DNA of 64,000 nt from Cordia subcordata. Taxonomy: Eukaryota > Streptophyta > Magnoliopsida > Boraginales > Cordiaceae. Within the stretch, counting starts at the first letter, position 1. Each line of letters opens with the position of its first letter. Both the position numbers and the translations under genes were made by a program. Under the pieces are notes generated by a model, which saw nothing but the letters and a program-made list of their open reading frames with translations, made no database searches and was not told where the DNA came from. The DNA is taken from the NCBI GenBank assembly GCA_028554755.1, contig JAPTOF010000003.1, positions 25,274,001 to 25,338,000 of the forward strand, in the 5' to 3' direction. Shown piece after piece: positions 31,503-45,200 of the stretch.

Positions 31503-34500
31503 ATGGATATGGATTTTAATAGTGACGTGGCGAGTCTCGATGCCGACTTGTTGCAGCTGCCAGAGGTCTCGCCTTTGGCTATCAAAGCTAATCCTTATGT
31601 TGCCGAGAAGCTCTTCGATCAATGGCTCTCGCTTCCTGACACCACGTCGTTGGTAATGCGTTTGAAACTTGAGTATTATGCAAAATTTTGTATTTGTTTT
31701 TGGTTTTGCAGTTAAGTGTGGATGGCAATTGCTGTTATGTACATGTTATGTTGATTTCTTGTTGGAGATGGTATATTGCCCTTGGTTTGTCTGGAATGTT
31801 TGATTTAGTACTTGCTTGTCTTTACTAATTTACTTGTTAGCAATGCTGGTGACAATCGAAAATAATTTGCGATTCACCTAATAGCCGAACATTCAGATTT
31901 GGAAATGGGAATTGAGAAAGCAAATTAACTAGTGGCGAAATAGGAAAATGGAGAAAAAGGGAAATCGATTGTGGATGTTGTTCTTTCAATAGTTTCCAGT
32001 GTTTGGGATGGAAGAATTTGAACAGGCTTTTGTTTTTTCAATTGTGTTTGCACATGTCGAGCTTTTTTGTGATGCGCAGTTTCTATGAGCAGCTGGACGG
32101 AGATGGCAGTGGTTGTCTGCTCAATATTGATGATTTACATATTAATACATGGTTTGCTGTGTAGGGAAGGAAGGGGATGTAGAAGTAAAATCTATGATTA
32201 AGCAGTTGAAGTTAATTACAGAAAGCTACAAAGGGAAATTAATTACGGAAGATACATGTCCAAGATTTACATTCCACAGCAAAGGATGTGCGAGCATAAA
32301 GGACTGTTTATCTATATGACCTGTAAAAGTGCTAGAATTTGTAACAGTATGGTTATGTTTCTGTACCTGTATGTGTACATGACATGCGTGAAATGGAATA
32401 TTTGAGTTTTAATAAAGTGCATATTTTCCTAATCCTTTTGGTTAGGGGAAACATGCATGTTGCAATGATATTAGAACCTTTTTGAAATTGGAGCAGTTTA
32501 CTGTTGGGTCAATGGAACTCCTAATTATTGGGGTTGAAAGACTAAACACCTCAAGTTCTCTCCATTTGTATGTTTAGCTAACATGCATAAAGCCTCACTA
32601 TGTCTGATATGTAGCATAAAAGCAAGCTGCTTTATATGACAAGACTAATTGTGATTGGGGAGGGAAGAACCGGGTGATTTATGGATGTTTGTGGTTGTCT
32701 GTCTTTCTAGACATTGAAACTAAAAACAACTGTGGTAGACAAAGCTAACAAGCTTGAACTTAAGGCCCTTTCACATGGGAGTTGCTTTATTGTGAAAGCC
32801 ACTTACCAGATAAGGTGAAAATCAAATAGGATTGATTCTAGTGCTGCTCAGAGACTTCATTGGTCTATGGGGGATGATATTGCTTTCAATGAAAACGAAA
32901 AGTACCTTAAAACTTTCAGCTATCTTTCTTTGATATACACTCAAAAATCGTTGTGTCTTATATCATTAATCTCCATATCTACATTCACCTTACCGTGTAC
33001 TTTGCATGGGGGTCCAGTACAAAATGCTGGTTGAAAGGTGAATGTATGGGTTGGATTTTGCTACACCGTCGAACTACTAGATATGGAGATGCAGTTAATA
33101 AGTGTCAAAAAATTGGTAGCAGAATCCATTAACTAATATACATAAAATTGGTGTTTGTATTACTATTAACCATGTATGGCATATGTTTGAGCTCCCTCTT
33201 ATAATAGATATTACAGCTACGACTAACCTTAGGGACATTTAATTAGATAAAGAGATTAATATTGTCAAGGGATCAATGTGACTTTCTCCTGATACTGTTG
33301 CTGTCTTCACTAGCAATGTGAGTCTCAAATGCAAAATTTAGAGCATCAGACCCTGGTCATAGTTCCATCAGTTCCTCTGTGTTGTAGGTGTCAAAATCAG
33401 GACTCGAGGGTGCGTAAAAGTGGTTGTGCAATGTGCTTTTAATTGGCTTATGAGGGTATGAAGTGTATTGGTCAACCTTCCAGTTTAATGCAATTGAAAG
33501 ATTGACAGCGACTTCCTGCATTACATGAAGGCATGTTGCATTTGGAGTAGTTGTGAACCCTCTATGCTATTCCAATCCCATGGTGTAGTTGGTGGTATTA
33601 TAGAAAGAGCTTTAATTGGTTGGGGGGTTTTTTGCACTAGGAAGGTGAAGCAAAGGAAGGAGCAGACACATTTGATTAAGTGATTACTCCTTTTCCTAAT
33701 AAGTTGGAGAAATGACAGCTTATATCCTCATCTGATCAAATATTAAATGGACAATGGATTAAGCTGCGATACATTCACTAAGAAAACTCTTCTGTGGTCA
33801 GTTATTCTCCTAAAGGAGAGAATTATAAAGCCCAACAGAAAACAGGTAATTTTGTTAATGGTGTGTTGTGGTTTTGCTGGTTGATATAGAGTTTTATGGA
33901 GTTGTGGATGCACAGTGCTGATATGCATATGTATTAACTGGACATATTTCTTTGCTTATCACAGATATAAATTTTATTGAAATCTCTAGTACTGTAAACT
34001 AGAAATAGGGGTACACTGAGGTTTTTGGCCAATAAAGTATGGAAGTTTGATTTATCCACTTGACATTATTGAAAACTTTTTGTTATATTGGTCTTCAAAT
34101 TGAAATGCAATGTCCTTTCTATCTATGTGTGTCTGTATGAGTTTCCTTCTCATTGTGTAATGAAATACTTATAAAAAGATTTCCACATATCCTTGTTATT
34201 TATACTTTATTTCATTTGGAGGCTTGTTAATCCATGTCATGTGAATCCAAAATTCATTTCTGTATGTTGTTGTCTTTTTTATTTTCTGTTAGAGGAGCAT
34301 GCAATTTATATTTCTGTTACTCCATTTTCCACAGAGAGCAGCTAGTTTAACTCTTATCTGTGGCATATGCAGGTAAAGTCGTTGCTTAATAATGTCAAGG
34401 GAGGTGGTCCATTGAATGTCTCAGTAACTTCTTCTAGCACAAATGCTGCCGCAGGCAATTCATTACCTTCCATGTTTCCTGCTGGCAGTACTCCTCCTCT

Positions 34501-36179
34501 TTCACCAAGAAGTTCATCTGGTTCGCCTCGAACTGTGAAACACAGAGTAGGCCCTTCCTCCTTGGGTTCTCCTCTGAAATTAGTGAATGAGACAGTGAAA
34601 GAACTAATACCTCAGGTTTGAGTGCTATCTTTTCCTATGTTGTGGTAATCAGCACTTTGTTATACTCATGGTGTTTTTGCTTGCTCCATCACAATGAGGT
34701 GTTGTATTCATAGAATGTTTAAATGACAAACAGTTCTACTTCCAAAACGGTCGTCCACCTCCAAATGAATTGAAAGAGCGCTGTCTGTTTAGGACCAACC
34801 AGTTCTTTTATGGTCACGTGGATGGACTACAAATGCATGGTGAGGTTTAGATGAAGCATATTCTTTTTTTGTAACTTTGGAGTATACTACTAATTGCATA
34901 TGCAGTATGTTATGTAAGTAGGGTGCTCATTGCATATGCACTATGTTATGTAAGTAGGGCGCTCAATTTTCAAAACTTTTGTTCTGGTCACAGAGTTCAA
35001 ACCAGTTACAAAAGAGATTTGCAAGCTTCCGTCATTCTTCTCGACTGCCCTTTTCCAAAAGATTGATATCAACTCCACTGGCATTGTTACCAGGTATGTG
35101 TTGCATCATTTTGTAAATGGTCTATTGTGTCACTTGATGTTAGGTCGCGCATTATCTTATGTTCTAAACTCCTAATCTTCAGTCTTTAATTTTTATTGGT
35201 ATGCCCCACATCTCAAATATTATAGTTTAAGAGCTGTCAGGATGTGGTGTTTTGCCATTACTTGTGATGGTCTACTGGGTTCTTTGTGCATGGATTGTGA
35301 ATAATATGCTTGCACTCCCTTCCCTTTCTCACTTTCTGCATAGAGGGTTTTGTGGTTGGTTTCAGAATATGGGAGGATGTGCCTGCAAATTTTATGTTAG
35401 TCTAAACCGTTGCAAAATTTAGGAGGCAGGATTTCACATTCTGCATTGTGCTCTATTTTATAAGTTGGTCCCTTGTTCTGTCCACTTCATGCCCTCATTC
35501 ATGTGGGGGTGATGAGGTGCAGTAGTACTTAGAAATTATGTCTTGGGTATGAATTATCTAGTAGTCGAACTCTCCATTTAGGGGTAGGGAAATGCACATC
35601 CATTCGTAACTATTGCATCTTTGACCTGCTGTTGAGTGATCTTAAAGAAGTGATGAAATTTTTGTAGATCAATATTCTCTAGCTCTTCTCTGAGGATACA
35701 AGGCGATCATAATAATTTCTTTGATAAGTCCTTCTGATTTCCATCTCCTTTGAATTTAAGGTTTGAAGTTCTAGTGATGCAGCTCTGCATGATGCCTTTC
35801 AGTTACTTTTTTTTGTTGAACATCAATGCTAATGGCGTGTACTATTGATGTTTCTGTATCAGGACTGTAGAGAGCTGTGTTTGGAAGAGAATTTAATATT
35901 AGGGCTTGATTTTTTTCTTTCTTTTATTCTTCTTTAATGCCCTTTTTTGATCTTCACTTATTTAGGGGACTCAATTTTTTAGTAATCTTGTTCTGAAAAC
36001 ATACATGTTCCCTTTTTCAACTGACTGTTAACATGCTTGTATAGAGATGCCTTTGTGGACTATTGGATCAATAGCAACATGTTGACACAAGATATTGCAA
36101 CTCAGATATTCAAAATCTTGAAGCAGCCAGATTTGAAGCACCTGACTCAGGTTCTTCCTATAAATTCTTTTTGGTTCTA

Positions 36180-36230
<51 letters not shown>

Positions 36231-39200
36231 TCTTTGGAGAAACGGAAACAGTCTCCACAGGAGAAAAGAGGAATTCTGCTAAGCCGATGATGCAAGATGC
36301 CTTTTATCTTTCTCATGTTTTCCGTCCTAACCTCAATCTGCTTCTCTGTAGGAGGACTTTAAACCTGTGCTTCGAGAACTTTTGGCAACTCATCCAGGAT
36401 TAGAGTTCTTGCAGAGTACACTTGAATTTCAAGAAAGATATGGTATGCTTTCGCTGATGTGTTAGGTTCCCCATCCCATGCTGTGAATATTCTGACTTCG
36501 TCTACTAGGCGCAACATCCTACTTTGGATAGGGTTTTGTTACTTGAATTGATGCAACATAGTTAGCATATGAATACTGGCAGAGGCATTTATGATCATGT
36601 GTATTGACTACTTTGCTCTTCATTCTATTTATCTTTGTTTAAGGGATAGACTTTGAAGACTATTACTTGAGAGCTTAAGCTTTGACTCTTGTTCCATCTT
36701 CTAGCTTCCTTTCTATTGGAGTGTGGTGTATTTGCAGACATTTACGCCTAATCATTAGCATTGTTTTAACTACCTCATTAGATGATATTAAGCTGTGAGT
36801 TTCATATTACCCTGTTTACAATTTGTATGCTGTGAGACCTCGGGCATGCTCCGTATATGTGGGGGAAAAGAAACTATGAGCTATAGATATATTATGTGAG
36901 ACCAAAGTGGTTGTGGCTCTTTGTTGCATCCAAACACTTCAATGTGGACATCTGCAACAGCGACATGAATTGTATAGTGCTGTTTTCCTCTATGGATCAT
37001 TCTTTCACCACCCTTTTCTTGGTGGTTTGAATTTCTTGATATTGTTAATAGAGGGCACAACCCTGTTCTACGGAGTGCAAGAGAATATGTACTTCTGTAG
37101 TAGTGCATATCTGCAAGCTCTGCATATTGAATCTAATATTGAGAGGAAAGTATTATTTCATTCATTCATCATTATGAGATAACTGCCTTGATATTTATAG
37201 GCAGTGGTTACAGGTTTAGAATTAGTTGCACTGCTGAGCTGTTAAGTAATCTACCACTACTTAAAGTTAGTTACATTGCTGAACTTAAAGCAGTCTACCA
37301 CTAATCTTACTTAACTATTAACTAACATAACAGCATAACTAACTAATACAACAGGTTCAGTGACAACAATATTCGGCTGTAGTAGCTTATACTCTAACAA
37401 CCCGCCTCAAGTTGATCTTTGGTGAAGCACCAAAGGAAGCTTGCCTTTTAGATATTCAAACTGTGGAGCAGGGATTCCTTTAGTGAAGATATCTGCAACC
37501 TGTTCTGAAGAAGACAAATGAGAGATAAGCAGTTTCTTACAGACAACTTGGTCCCTGATGTAGTGATAATCCAGCTCTATATCTTTAGTTCTAGCATGGA
37601 ATACAGGATTAGATGCTAAGGCTAGAGCTGATAGGTTGTCACAGGCCAGAGTTGGTATTGTTGTGGGAATATGTAAGGCAGCCAATAAGTAGGATAACTA
37701 GGCTGGTTCTGTTGTAGTGTGTGCCATGGATCCGTACTCTGCTTCTGTAGAAGATTTAGCTATGGTAGACTGTTTCTTTGAGCACCAGGACACCAAATTT
37801 GATCCAAGAAGCACACAATATCCTGTTGTTGATTTTCTATCAACTACATTACTAGCCCAATCACTATTTGAGAAAGCATGAAGAGTTAATGGTCTAGGAG
37901 TAAACAACAAGCCTTGAGAAAATGTGCCCTTGATGTGCTTGAGAGTCCTCTTGAGAGATGCAAAATCATAATTAGTAGGAGAATGCATTTTTTGACAAAG
38001 AGTGTTGATTGCAAATTGAATATCAGGCCTGGTCATTGTCAAATATTGCAATGCACCAACTAGACTCCTGTATTGTTCTGGATGAGCATAAGGTAAACCT
38101 CCATCAACAGCCCCTTTAGTATATTTGGAATTAGTTGGAGTAGGGGTAGTTTTGCACTCTGTCATGCCTGCTTTCTTGAGTAAATCCCTTGCATATTTAG
38201 ATTGGTGTAAAAGAATGCCTGACTGAATTTCAGTAACTTCTATACCTAGAAAATAGGATGGAGTCCCCAAATATTTCATGGCAAATGCAGAATGCATTGC
38301 AGAAATAAAATTGTCAATAGCCTTTGAAGAGGATCCTGTGACAATAATGTCATCCACATAGATAAGCAAAAGTAGAGTATGAGTAGGAGTTTTCTGAACA
38401 AACAAGGATTTGTCAGTAGCAGTTGTGGTGAATCCCTGTTGAATAAGGAAGGTAGATAGCCTTGAATACAAGGCCCTTAGAGCTTGTTTGAGTCCATACG
38501 AAGACTTCTGTAATTTGCACACATAATCAGGCCTTGTGGGATCTTTAAAACCTTGTGGTTGTTCCATGAAAACAACTTCTTCTAAGGTTCCATGCAAAAA
38601 AGCATTGGAAATATCTAATTGATGCAGTTTCCACCCAAAGTGTAATGCACTACTCAGAACTGTTCTGATTGTAGGAGCCTTGACAACAGGACTAAAAGTC
38701 TCTGAGTAGTCAAGACCTGCTTCTTGAAGAAATCCCTTGGCCACTAGTATGGCCTTGTATCTGGCTATAGAGCCATCTGCATTTTTCTTGACTTTGTAAA
38801 CCCATTTGTAGCCAATAAGCTATCTATCAGGGGGCAAAGATACTAGGGACCAAGTCTTTTGTAAGATTAAAGCATCATATTCTTCTTGCATTGCCCTTTG
38901 CCAACAGGGCAGTTTTGATGCCTCTTTGTAGGTGGCAGGCTCTGTGTCATCAGGCATTAGAGCAACAGAGTGTAATTGATAGAGTGGAGGTGGTAGGGAT
39001 CCTATCTTGGACCTAGTTAACATAGGGTGAATATTTGAAGGACGAGTTTGCTCATGTGTTGAAGATAAAGATGAGGATGTACTGGAGTGATTAGAAGGAG
39101 TACCATGTGTAGGAGTGGACCTTGAAGAATGAGAACTGATTATATCATTGGAGTTAAGACCTTCTGTGAAAGTAGTGGCATGAGAAGTGGACTGATTTGG

Positions 39201-42200
39201 AGATGAATCCTGTAAAGGATTGTGTAATGAAGTAGATAATGACTGACCCATGAGAGAAGTTGACTGAGGGTTAGTGGTGGATGAGGTTGATATAGATAGT
39301 AATGGTGGACACTGTGGAACACCAACTGTGTGTGCAGTATTATGAAAAACTGGTGAGAATTGAGTAATAGACAGGGGAGTAGATAGATGTGCTTGAAAGG
39401 GAAAAGTGTGTTCCACAAATTTGACATGTCTTTGAGAGGATAACCTTGTTGGTCTCTAAATCTAGGCATCTATAACCTTTTGTAGGACTGGCGTAGCCTA
39501 GAAAAACACAAGGTTTAGACCTATTTGCTAGTTTGTGTGGAGAATAAGGTCTAAGCCAGGGGTAGCATAAGCAGCCAAATACTCTAAGAGAACTGTAATC
39601 AGGAAGCTCTGCATAAAGACATTCAAAAGGTGATTCATTTGAAGTGTGGGAGTAGGGAGTCTATTAATAAGGTAATTTGCTGTAGCAAGTGCCTCTAACC
39701 AGTATTTAGAAGGCAATTTACTATGATTAAGCAAGGCAAGTGTGGTTTCAATGAGATGCAAGTGTTTTCTTTCCACTTTCCCATTTTGCTCAAGGGTATG
39801 AGGGCAGGTGGTTTGATGTTGAGTGCCAAGATTTTGCAAATAAAGTTGAAAAGCCTTATTAACATATTCACCACCATTGTCAATTCTTATTATTTGAATG
39901 GTAGAATGAAATTGATTCTATACCATTGCATGAAAACTGAGAAAGGCTGAATAGGCATCACTTTTATTCTGAAGAGGGTACAACCAAGAAAATCTAGAGA
40001 AATCATCGAGAAAAATGATATAGTATTTATAGGTCATTCAAGAATTGATAGGGAATGGTCCCCATACATCAGAATGTATCAATTGGAAAGGCTTAGAGGT
40101 TTTTGTAGTAGAATTTGAAAAGGTCAACTTGTGAGATTTTGATACAGAGCAATCCTGACAATCCTCTATAGAATATCCTATCTGCTTATTAATACTAGCT
40201 GCTATTACATTGGAAAAAACATGCTTATTAGGATGACCTAGCCTTAGATGCCACACTCTATGTTTTGAGGATGCTGCATTTGTGCAAAGACAGTGAAGAG
40301 CCTGAGTAGGACATGTGTGAGGCTGAGTAGTAGTGGATTGGAGCTTGAGAGGAATTGGATAAAGACCCTTCTCACAAGGGCCCTTGAACAGCTCCATATG
40401 AGTGAGATTGTCCAAAATGGTCACTGTCTTGTCAGTAAAAACAATAGAACAGTTGTTATGTTTTGTTAACTGATAGACTGAAAGAAGATTAGAGGAAATT
40501 GAAGGGACAAAAAGAAGATTAGATACAACAAGATTACCAGAGGGAGTTGGAAGTATACCAGTTCCAGTGTTAAGTATAGGAAGATTGGCTCCATTGCCAA
40601 CTGCCACAGAGGCTGAACCTTGATAAGGATTGGCATGATGCACTTGTTGAGGGTCAGCTGTGACATGAGTAGTAGCCGTAGTATCTAAAAGCCAAGGAGT
40701 GGCAGTAGAAGAGGATCCAGCAGTAGAAGTTGAGACCTGAGCAGTTAGTGCAGTTGGTGTAGGCTTGACATAATAGTAATTATCAGTGTCAAGCCTATGC
40801 CAGCATTGCAAAGCATTGTGATTTTGTTTGCCACATGTTCGGCAAATTACAGGGCCTTGATGTGATGTAGTGTTAGCTGCAGGTTGTTGCTGCTGTTGTT
40901 GACCTCTGCCTCTATTAGAGTAATGGCCTCTTCCTCTGCCTCTGCCCCTCTGATTTGTTGTGTTTGTATATAGGGCAGTGTGCAGGTCTGTGGTAGATGG
41001 AGTAGGAGAGGTTCCTGTGACAGTGAGCTTGTTGTTGAAGGAAAGATTCAACTCTTCATTCAGTAGGAGATTATCAGTGCAGAGATAGTCTCAGGTCTTA
41101 CTCTAATGGTGTTTCTTAAAGACTCATAGGCTGCAGGAAGGCCTTGAAGGATGTAATACACAATGTCTTCTTCCTTTAATGGCTCATTGGCTGAGGCTAA
41201 TCCATCTGAGATGGATTTCACTTCATCTACATAAGCCTGAATAGACTTAGTGCCTTTAGTAATGTTTTGAATTCTATGCCTAAGCTGATACACCAATGAT
41301 CTACTGCGAGATTGAAATCTCTTCTCAATTGCAAGCCAGATTTCAGAGGAAGTTTCAAGTTGATATATTTGTTGAAAAATGGAAGGAGTGAATGATGCAA
41401 AAAGACAAGTTTTGAGATATTCATCTGTGTCCATCCAGTGTGCATAGTCAGGATTAGGAATCAAAGTGCCATCAGGCTACCTTACAGTAGGATTAGGGCA
41501 TGGCTGAAGGCCTTTAATGTGATTGATGAGCTTACATGCCTTGAGGAATGATTGAAATTGATTCTTCCAAAACTTGTAATTTTGTGTGTCAAGCTTCATA
41601 TTAACATAGGATGGGAAATGTTGAAGTAATAGTTTGATGCTAGGAGACAGTGCTTGATCAAAAGGAAGAGCCATAGCTAGGGTTTTGTCGAATTGGAGAA
41701 GAGAAAATTTTTTATGAAAATTGATCCAAATCAAAAAATTCAAGCTACAACAATACTTGCACAGCTAAGAGGAAGCTGTGGATGAAATTTGAGGACTGGG
41801 CAACAAGAATTGAGAAGTTGAAGGTATCTTAATGGCAGCAAAAACCCTAAGTGATGAGCTGAGAAGATGTAATACCTTGAAGAAGATTGCTTGAGAGAAA
41901 AGATACAGAGATGAGCTTGCAATTGATGAAATTAGTAGTGTAGTAGAGGAGAATCATCTGGAGATGAATCTGGCAGCCATTGATGAAAGGAGCTTGAAGC
42001 TTGGGGGGAAAAAAAAAAAGTCAAGATCTTCAACCCGCTCTGGATACCATATTGAATCTAATATTGAGAGGAACATATCATTTCATTCATTGATCATTAT
42101 GAGATAACTGCCTTGATATTTATAGGCAGTCGTTACAGGTTTAGAATTAGTGACATTGCTGAGCTTTCAAGTAATCTACCACTACTTAAAGTTAGTTACA

Positions 42201-45200
42201 TTGCTGAACTGTAAAGCAGTCGACCACTACTCTTACTTAACTAACATAACAGCATAACTAACTAAATACAACAGGTTCAGTAACAACAATATTCAGCTGT
42301 AGGAGCTTATACTCTTACACTGCAAAGAATGAGAAATTGAGAATAATGATGTACTCTAGAGGACTAGAATGTCAAATGAGCCTCCCAAGAAAAAGAAGAG
42401 AAGAGAAAGTATAATTACCACGAAACTAGACAAAATAGAGAAGAGATCTGCAAGAAAGTAGAGTTTTTCCTTCCAATTTGATCTTATGAAGACCTTGCTC
42501 TTCCTTGTGCATGTGTGTTGCTTGCTTAATGCTTAATTGTAAAATTCTCCTGAGTTAATGTTTCCGAAGTATCATTAGTGGGTCTCCAAGGTTGAGTTAA
42601 GATGATCACTACTTACCAAGTCGAATTTAAGCATGTTAATTACTTCTGTTCACTGAGTATCTCATGTGTTCATTAAATGTGTCAAACAAGGAAATCTGTC
42701 AAAAAACATCAGCCGGACATGGTCCTTCATCATTATGATTTTCTACTCTTACAATACTTTCCTGTTATATTTGTGATGTATTTCCTCAATCATCTCTCTT
42801 TAATTAGATTTTTGTCCAATTTTCCTTGGCTTTATTTTAATGTCATCATACTTCATATATCTGTTGTACGGTGATTCTCTAGTTTGTTTATAGATGTACA
42901 AGAATTTGGTTAAATTTATGTGGCTTATGTCTTTGCAAGTTTATTTTTGTTTTCATTCCGTATTTGCATCTTAACATCTGATTTATTCCATTGTCCAGCC
43001 GAAACTGTAATATACAGAATATTTTACTATGTGAATAGATCGGGTAATGGTCGTCTAACCCTCAGGGAGCTGAAACGGTCAAATTTGATTGCTGCAATGC
43101 AACATGCAGATGAAGAAGAAGACATTAACAAGGTTTTGAGGTATAAATTCATTTATAAGGTTGGCTGGATTATTCTTAAGCAAAGGTTTCTATCATCTGG
43201 GCCTGCCTCAGCGCTCATCTTTTGTGATATTCTGGTATAATAATTGAAAAAGCTTGTATCTATCTCTAATTTCTCTCTTTTTCGTGCTAGTTTGCCATTA
43301 AAAATTAGTGCTGGGGTAAGGTTACTAGATGCTTCACTATAGACTGTCACAAATTTTCTTTCCTGCTGTGATGTATTTCAAACTTATGAACAATATGTTG
43401 CACTTCAGGTACTTTTCATATGAACATTTCTACGTGATATATTGCAAATTCTGGGAGCTCGATACAGATCATGATTTTTTGATCGATAAAGAGAACCTTA
43501 TTAGATATGGTAACCATGCACTTACCTACAGGATTGTTGATAGAGTTTTTTCTCAGGTTAGTACAAGTTGTATATTATTTCTGCTTTCATCTTTCAAAGT
43601 TCTGACTTTGCTTCTAAATGAAATTCATTCTTTTAATGGATTCAGCCTCTTTCTGATGAATGTTCCCTCTTCTTAGATACCCCGAAAATTTACTAGTAAG
43701 GTTGAAGGAAAGATGGGATACGAAGATTTTGTTTACTTCATATTGTCAGAAGAGGATAAGTCATCCGAACCTGGGCTTGAATATTGGTATGATGGCTTAC
43801 TTTTGCTAATTTGGCATTTTTACTGGATTGAACAACTTCTGTTTGAATTACAGTAGCAACTAGGGGTCTCTTTTAGAGGGAGACATTGTTTCAGTTTTAC
43901 AAAGAAACGAACAGAAATAACGCATGAAGATAACTTCAGATCTCGGAGATTCTTAGATTTTGAATAGGAACATTCTTGACTGAAGCTTATGTATGAAAGG
44001 TTGGTTGGGAAATGGACTTCAATTCTTTTTTTTTTTTTTTTGTGTTCCTTTTTATCAGTTCGTTGCTAAGTATACTGTCTGGAGGGCCAAATCAGTTGGA
44101 TTTTGAGTGGAGCATTCAAAAATAACTTGTCATTTAGCTTGGTAGTGGTTGATTGGTTTTTATGTTCATCATATGTCGCTATGCAGATCTTGTGCAAATT
44201 GTGGAGCTTTAACCCTATATGGAGGGTTGTTCAATAATAAGCACAGCCTGAAGCACAATGCTTTAGCCTTTTTTTCCCCCAAATAAAAATTCTTGCCAGA
44301 TATGTTGTTGAGATGTCTCAACATAAACTTCTGTACATGAAAGATATTTGAAGGCTGATTAATTGGAACATTTGTTTTTAATTTTTTTTTAGCAATTAGA
44401 GAGCTAGCAAATGTAATGGATGCTTTATCTCAATGGAACTGAGCTGGAGTTAGGAGTTTCTTTTGCTGGTACATATATGAGAGGCCTCAAGTATCCATAT
44501 TATTTAACAATCTGAGCTTGAACCCTCTGAAACCTACTATTTGGTTGATGAATTTGGATAGCTTGTGACTTATTTAATCTGGGATGTTTTGTCTAGTCTT
44601 GAAGCATTAAGATTAATTCATGAGGGATAAGGTGAGGAAGTGTGAGCTGGTGTTTTATGTGCCAAGGTGCAAAGTGTTAGTTACTCTCCGTGTATTCTAA
44701 GGCACATTGGTATCAACTTTATGGACAAATTTTGTTGTCTTCTATTAATTCCATGAAAATGGTTTATTGAAAAGTACAATCGATGAATATAGATGGATAT
44801 ATTGTTGAGATAAGTACTTTCCAATGTTTTCTACAAAAGTCAAATGTTTTCTCATGTGCATTTCATATTGAATTGTTTCAATCAGGTTCAAGTGTATAGA
44901 TTTGGATGGAAATGGCCTCATAACAAGGATCGAAATGCAATTCTTTTATGAGGAGCAGTTGCATAGGATGGAATGCATGGCACAGGAGCCTGTGCTTTTT
45001 GAGGATATTTTGTGCCAGATAGTTGACATGATTAACCCAGAGGTTAAATTTAAAAGTATTATATTGCTGAATACTTTTCTTGCTCTTGGATTTTTTTGCT
45101 GTCTTTGATTTATCCTTATTTTGCTTTGCTTTTGCATGTGCTTGTATGAACGTATCTGATGGCAATTATGATCCTTTTTTCCTAGATAAAGTTTGGCCAC

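Larger units (their letters stand above)
28311..31570 (-). repeat. palindrome right arm (direct X plus arm A', probably ancestral order)
   Basis: It joins continuously to the PP2A B'' gene on the right, so it is probably the ancestral PTAR1-PP2A intergenic region. X ends at 28724 and runs without a break into the intergenic sequence. It includes the putative PTAR1 promoter (29560-29710) and the PP2A B'' promoter and first 68 coding bases. The match with the left arm ends at 31570, inside PP2A exon 1. Confidence 0.9.
37125..42319 (-). mobile_element. Ty1/copia LTR retrotransposon in PP2A B'' intron 6 (degenerate)
   Basis: A complete 5195-bp element with a perfect 5-bp target duplication CTGCA (37120-37124 and 42320-42324), two LTRs of 275 and 270 bp, a primer site and a polypurine tract. 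It codes on the minus strand, antisense to PP2A B''. The LTRs differ at more than ten sites and several small indels by eye, so it is not very recent. Protein and LTR sequences are clearly different from the element in PTAR1, so it is another family. Confidence 0.95.

Noticed and set aside
24804..31570. Palindrome as a foldback transposon or MITE
   Set aside because: It has no target duplication, its ends lie in unique gene sequence (PTAR1 5' UTR and PP2A exon 1), and its arms carry host promoter and exon sequence.
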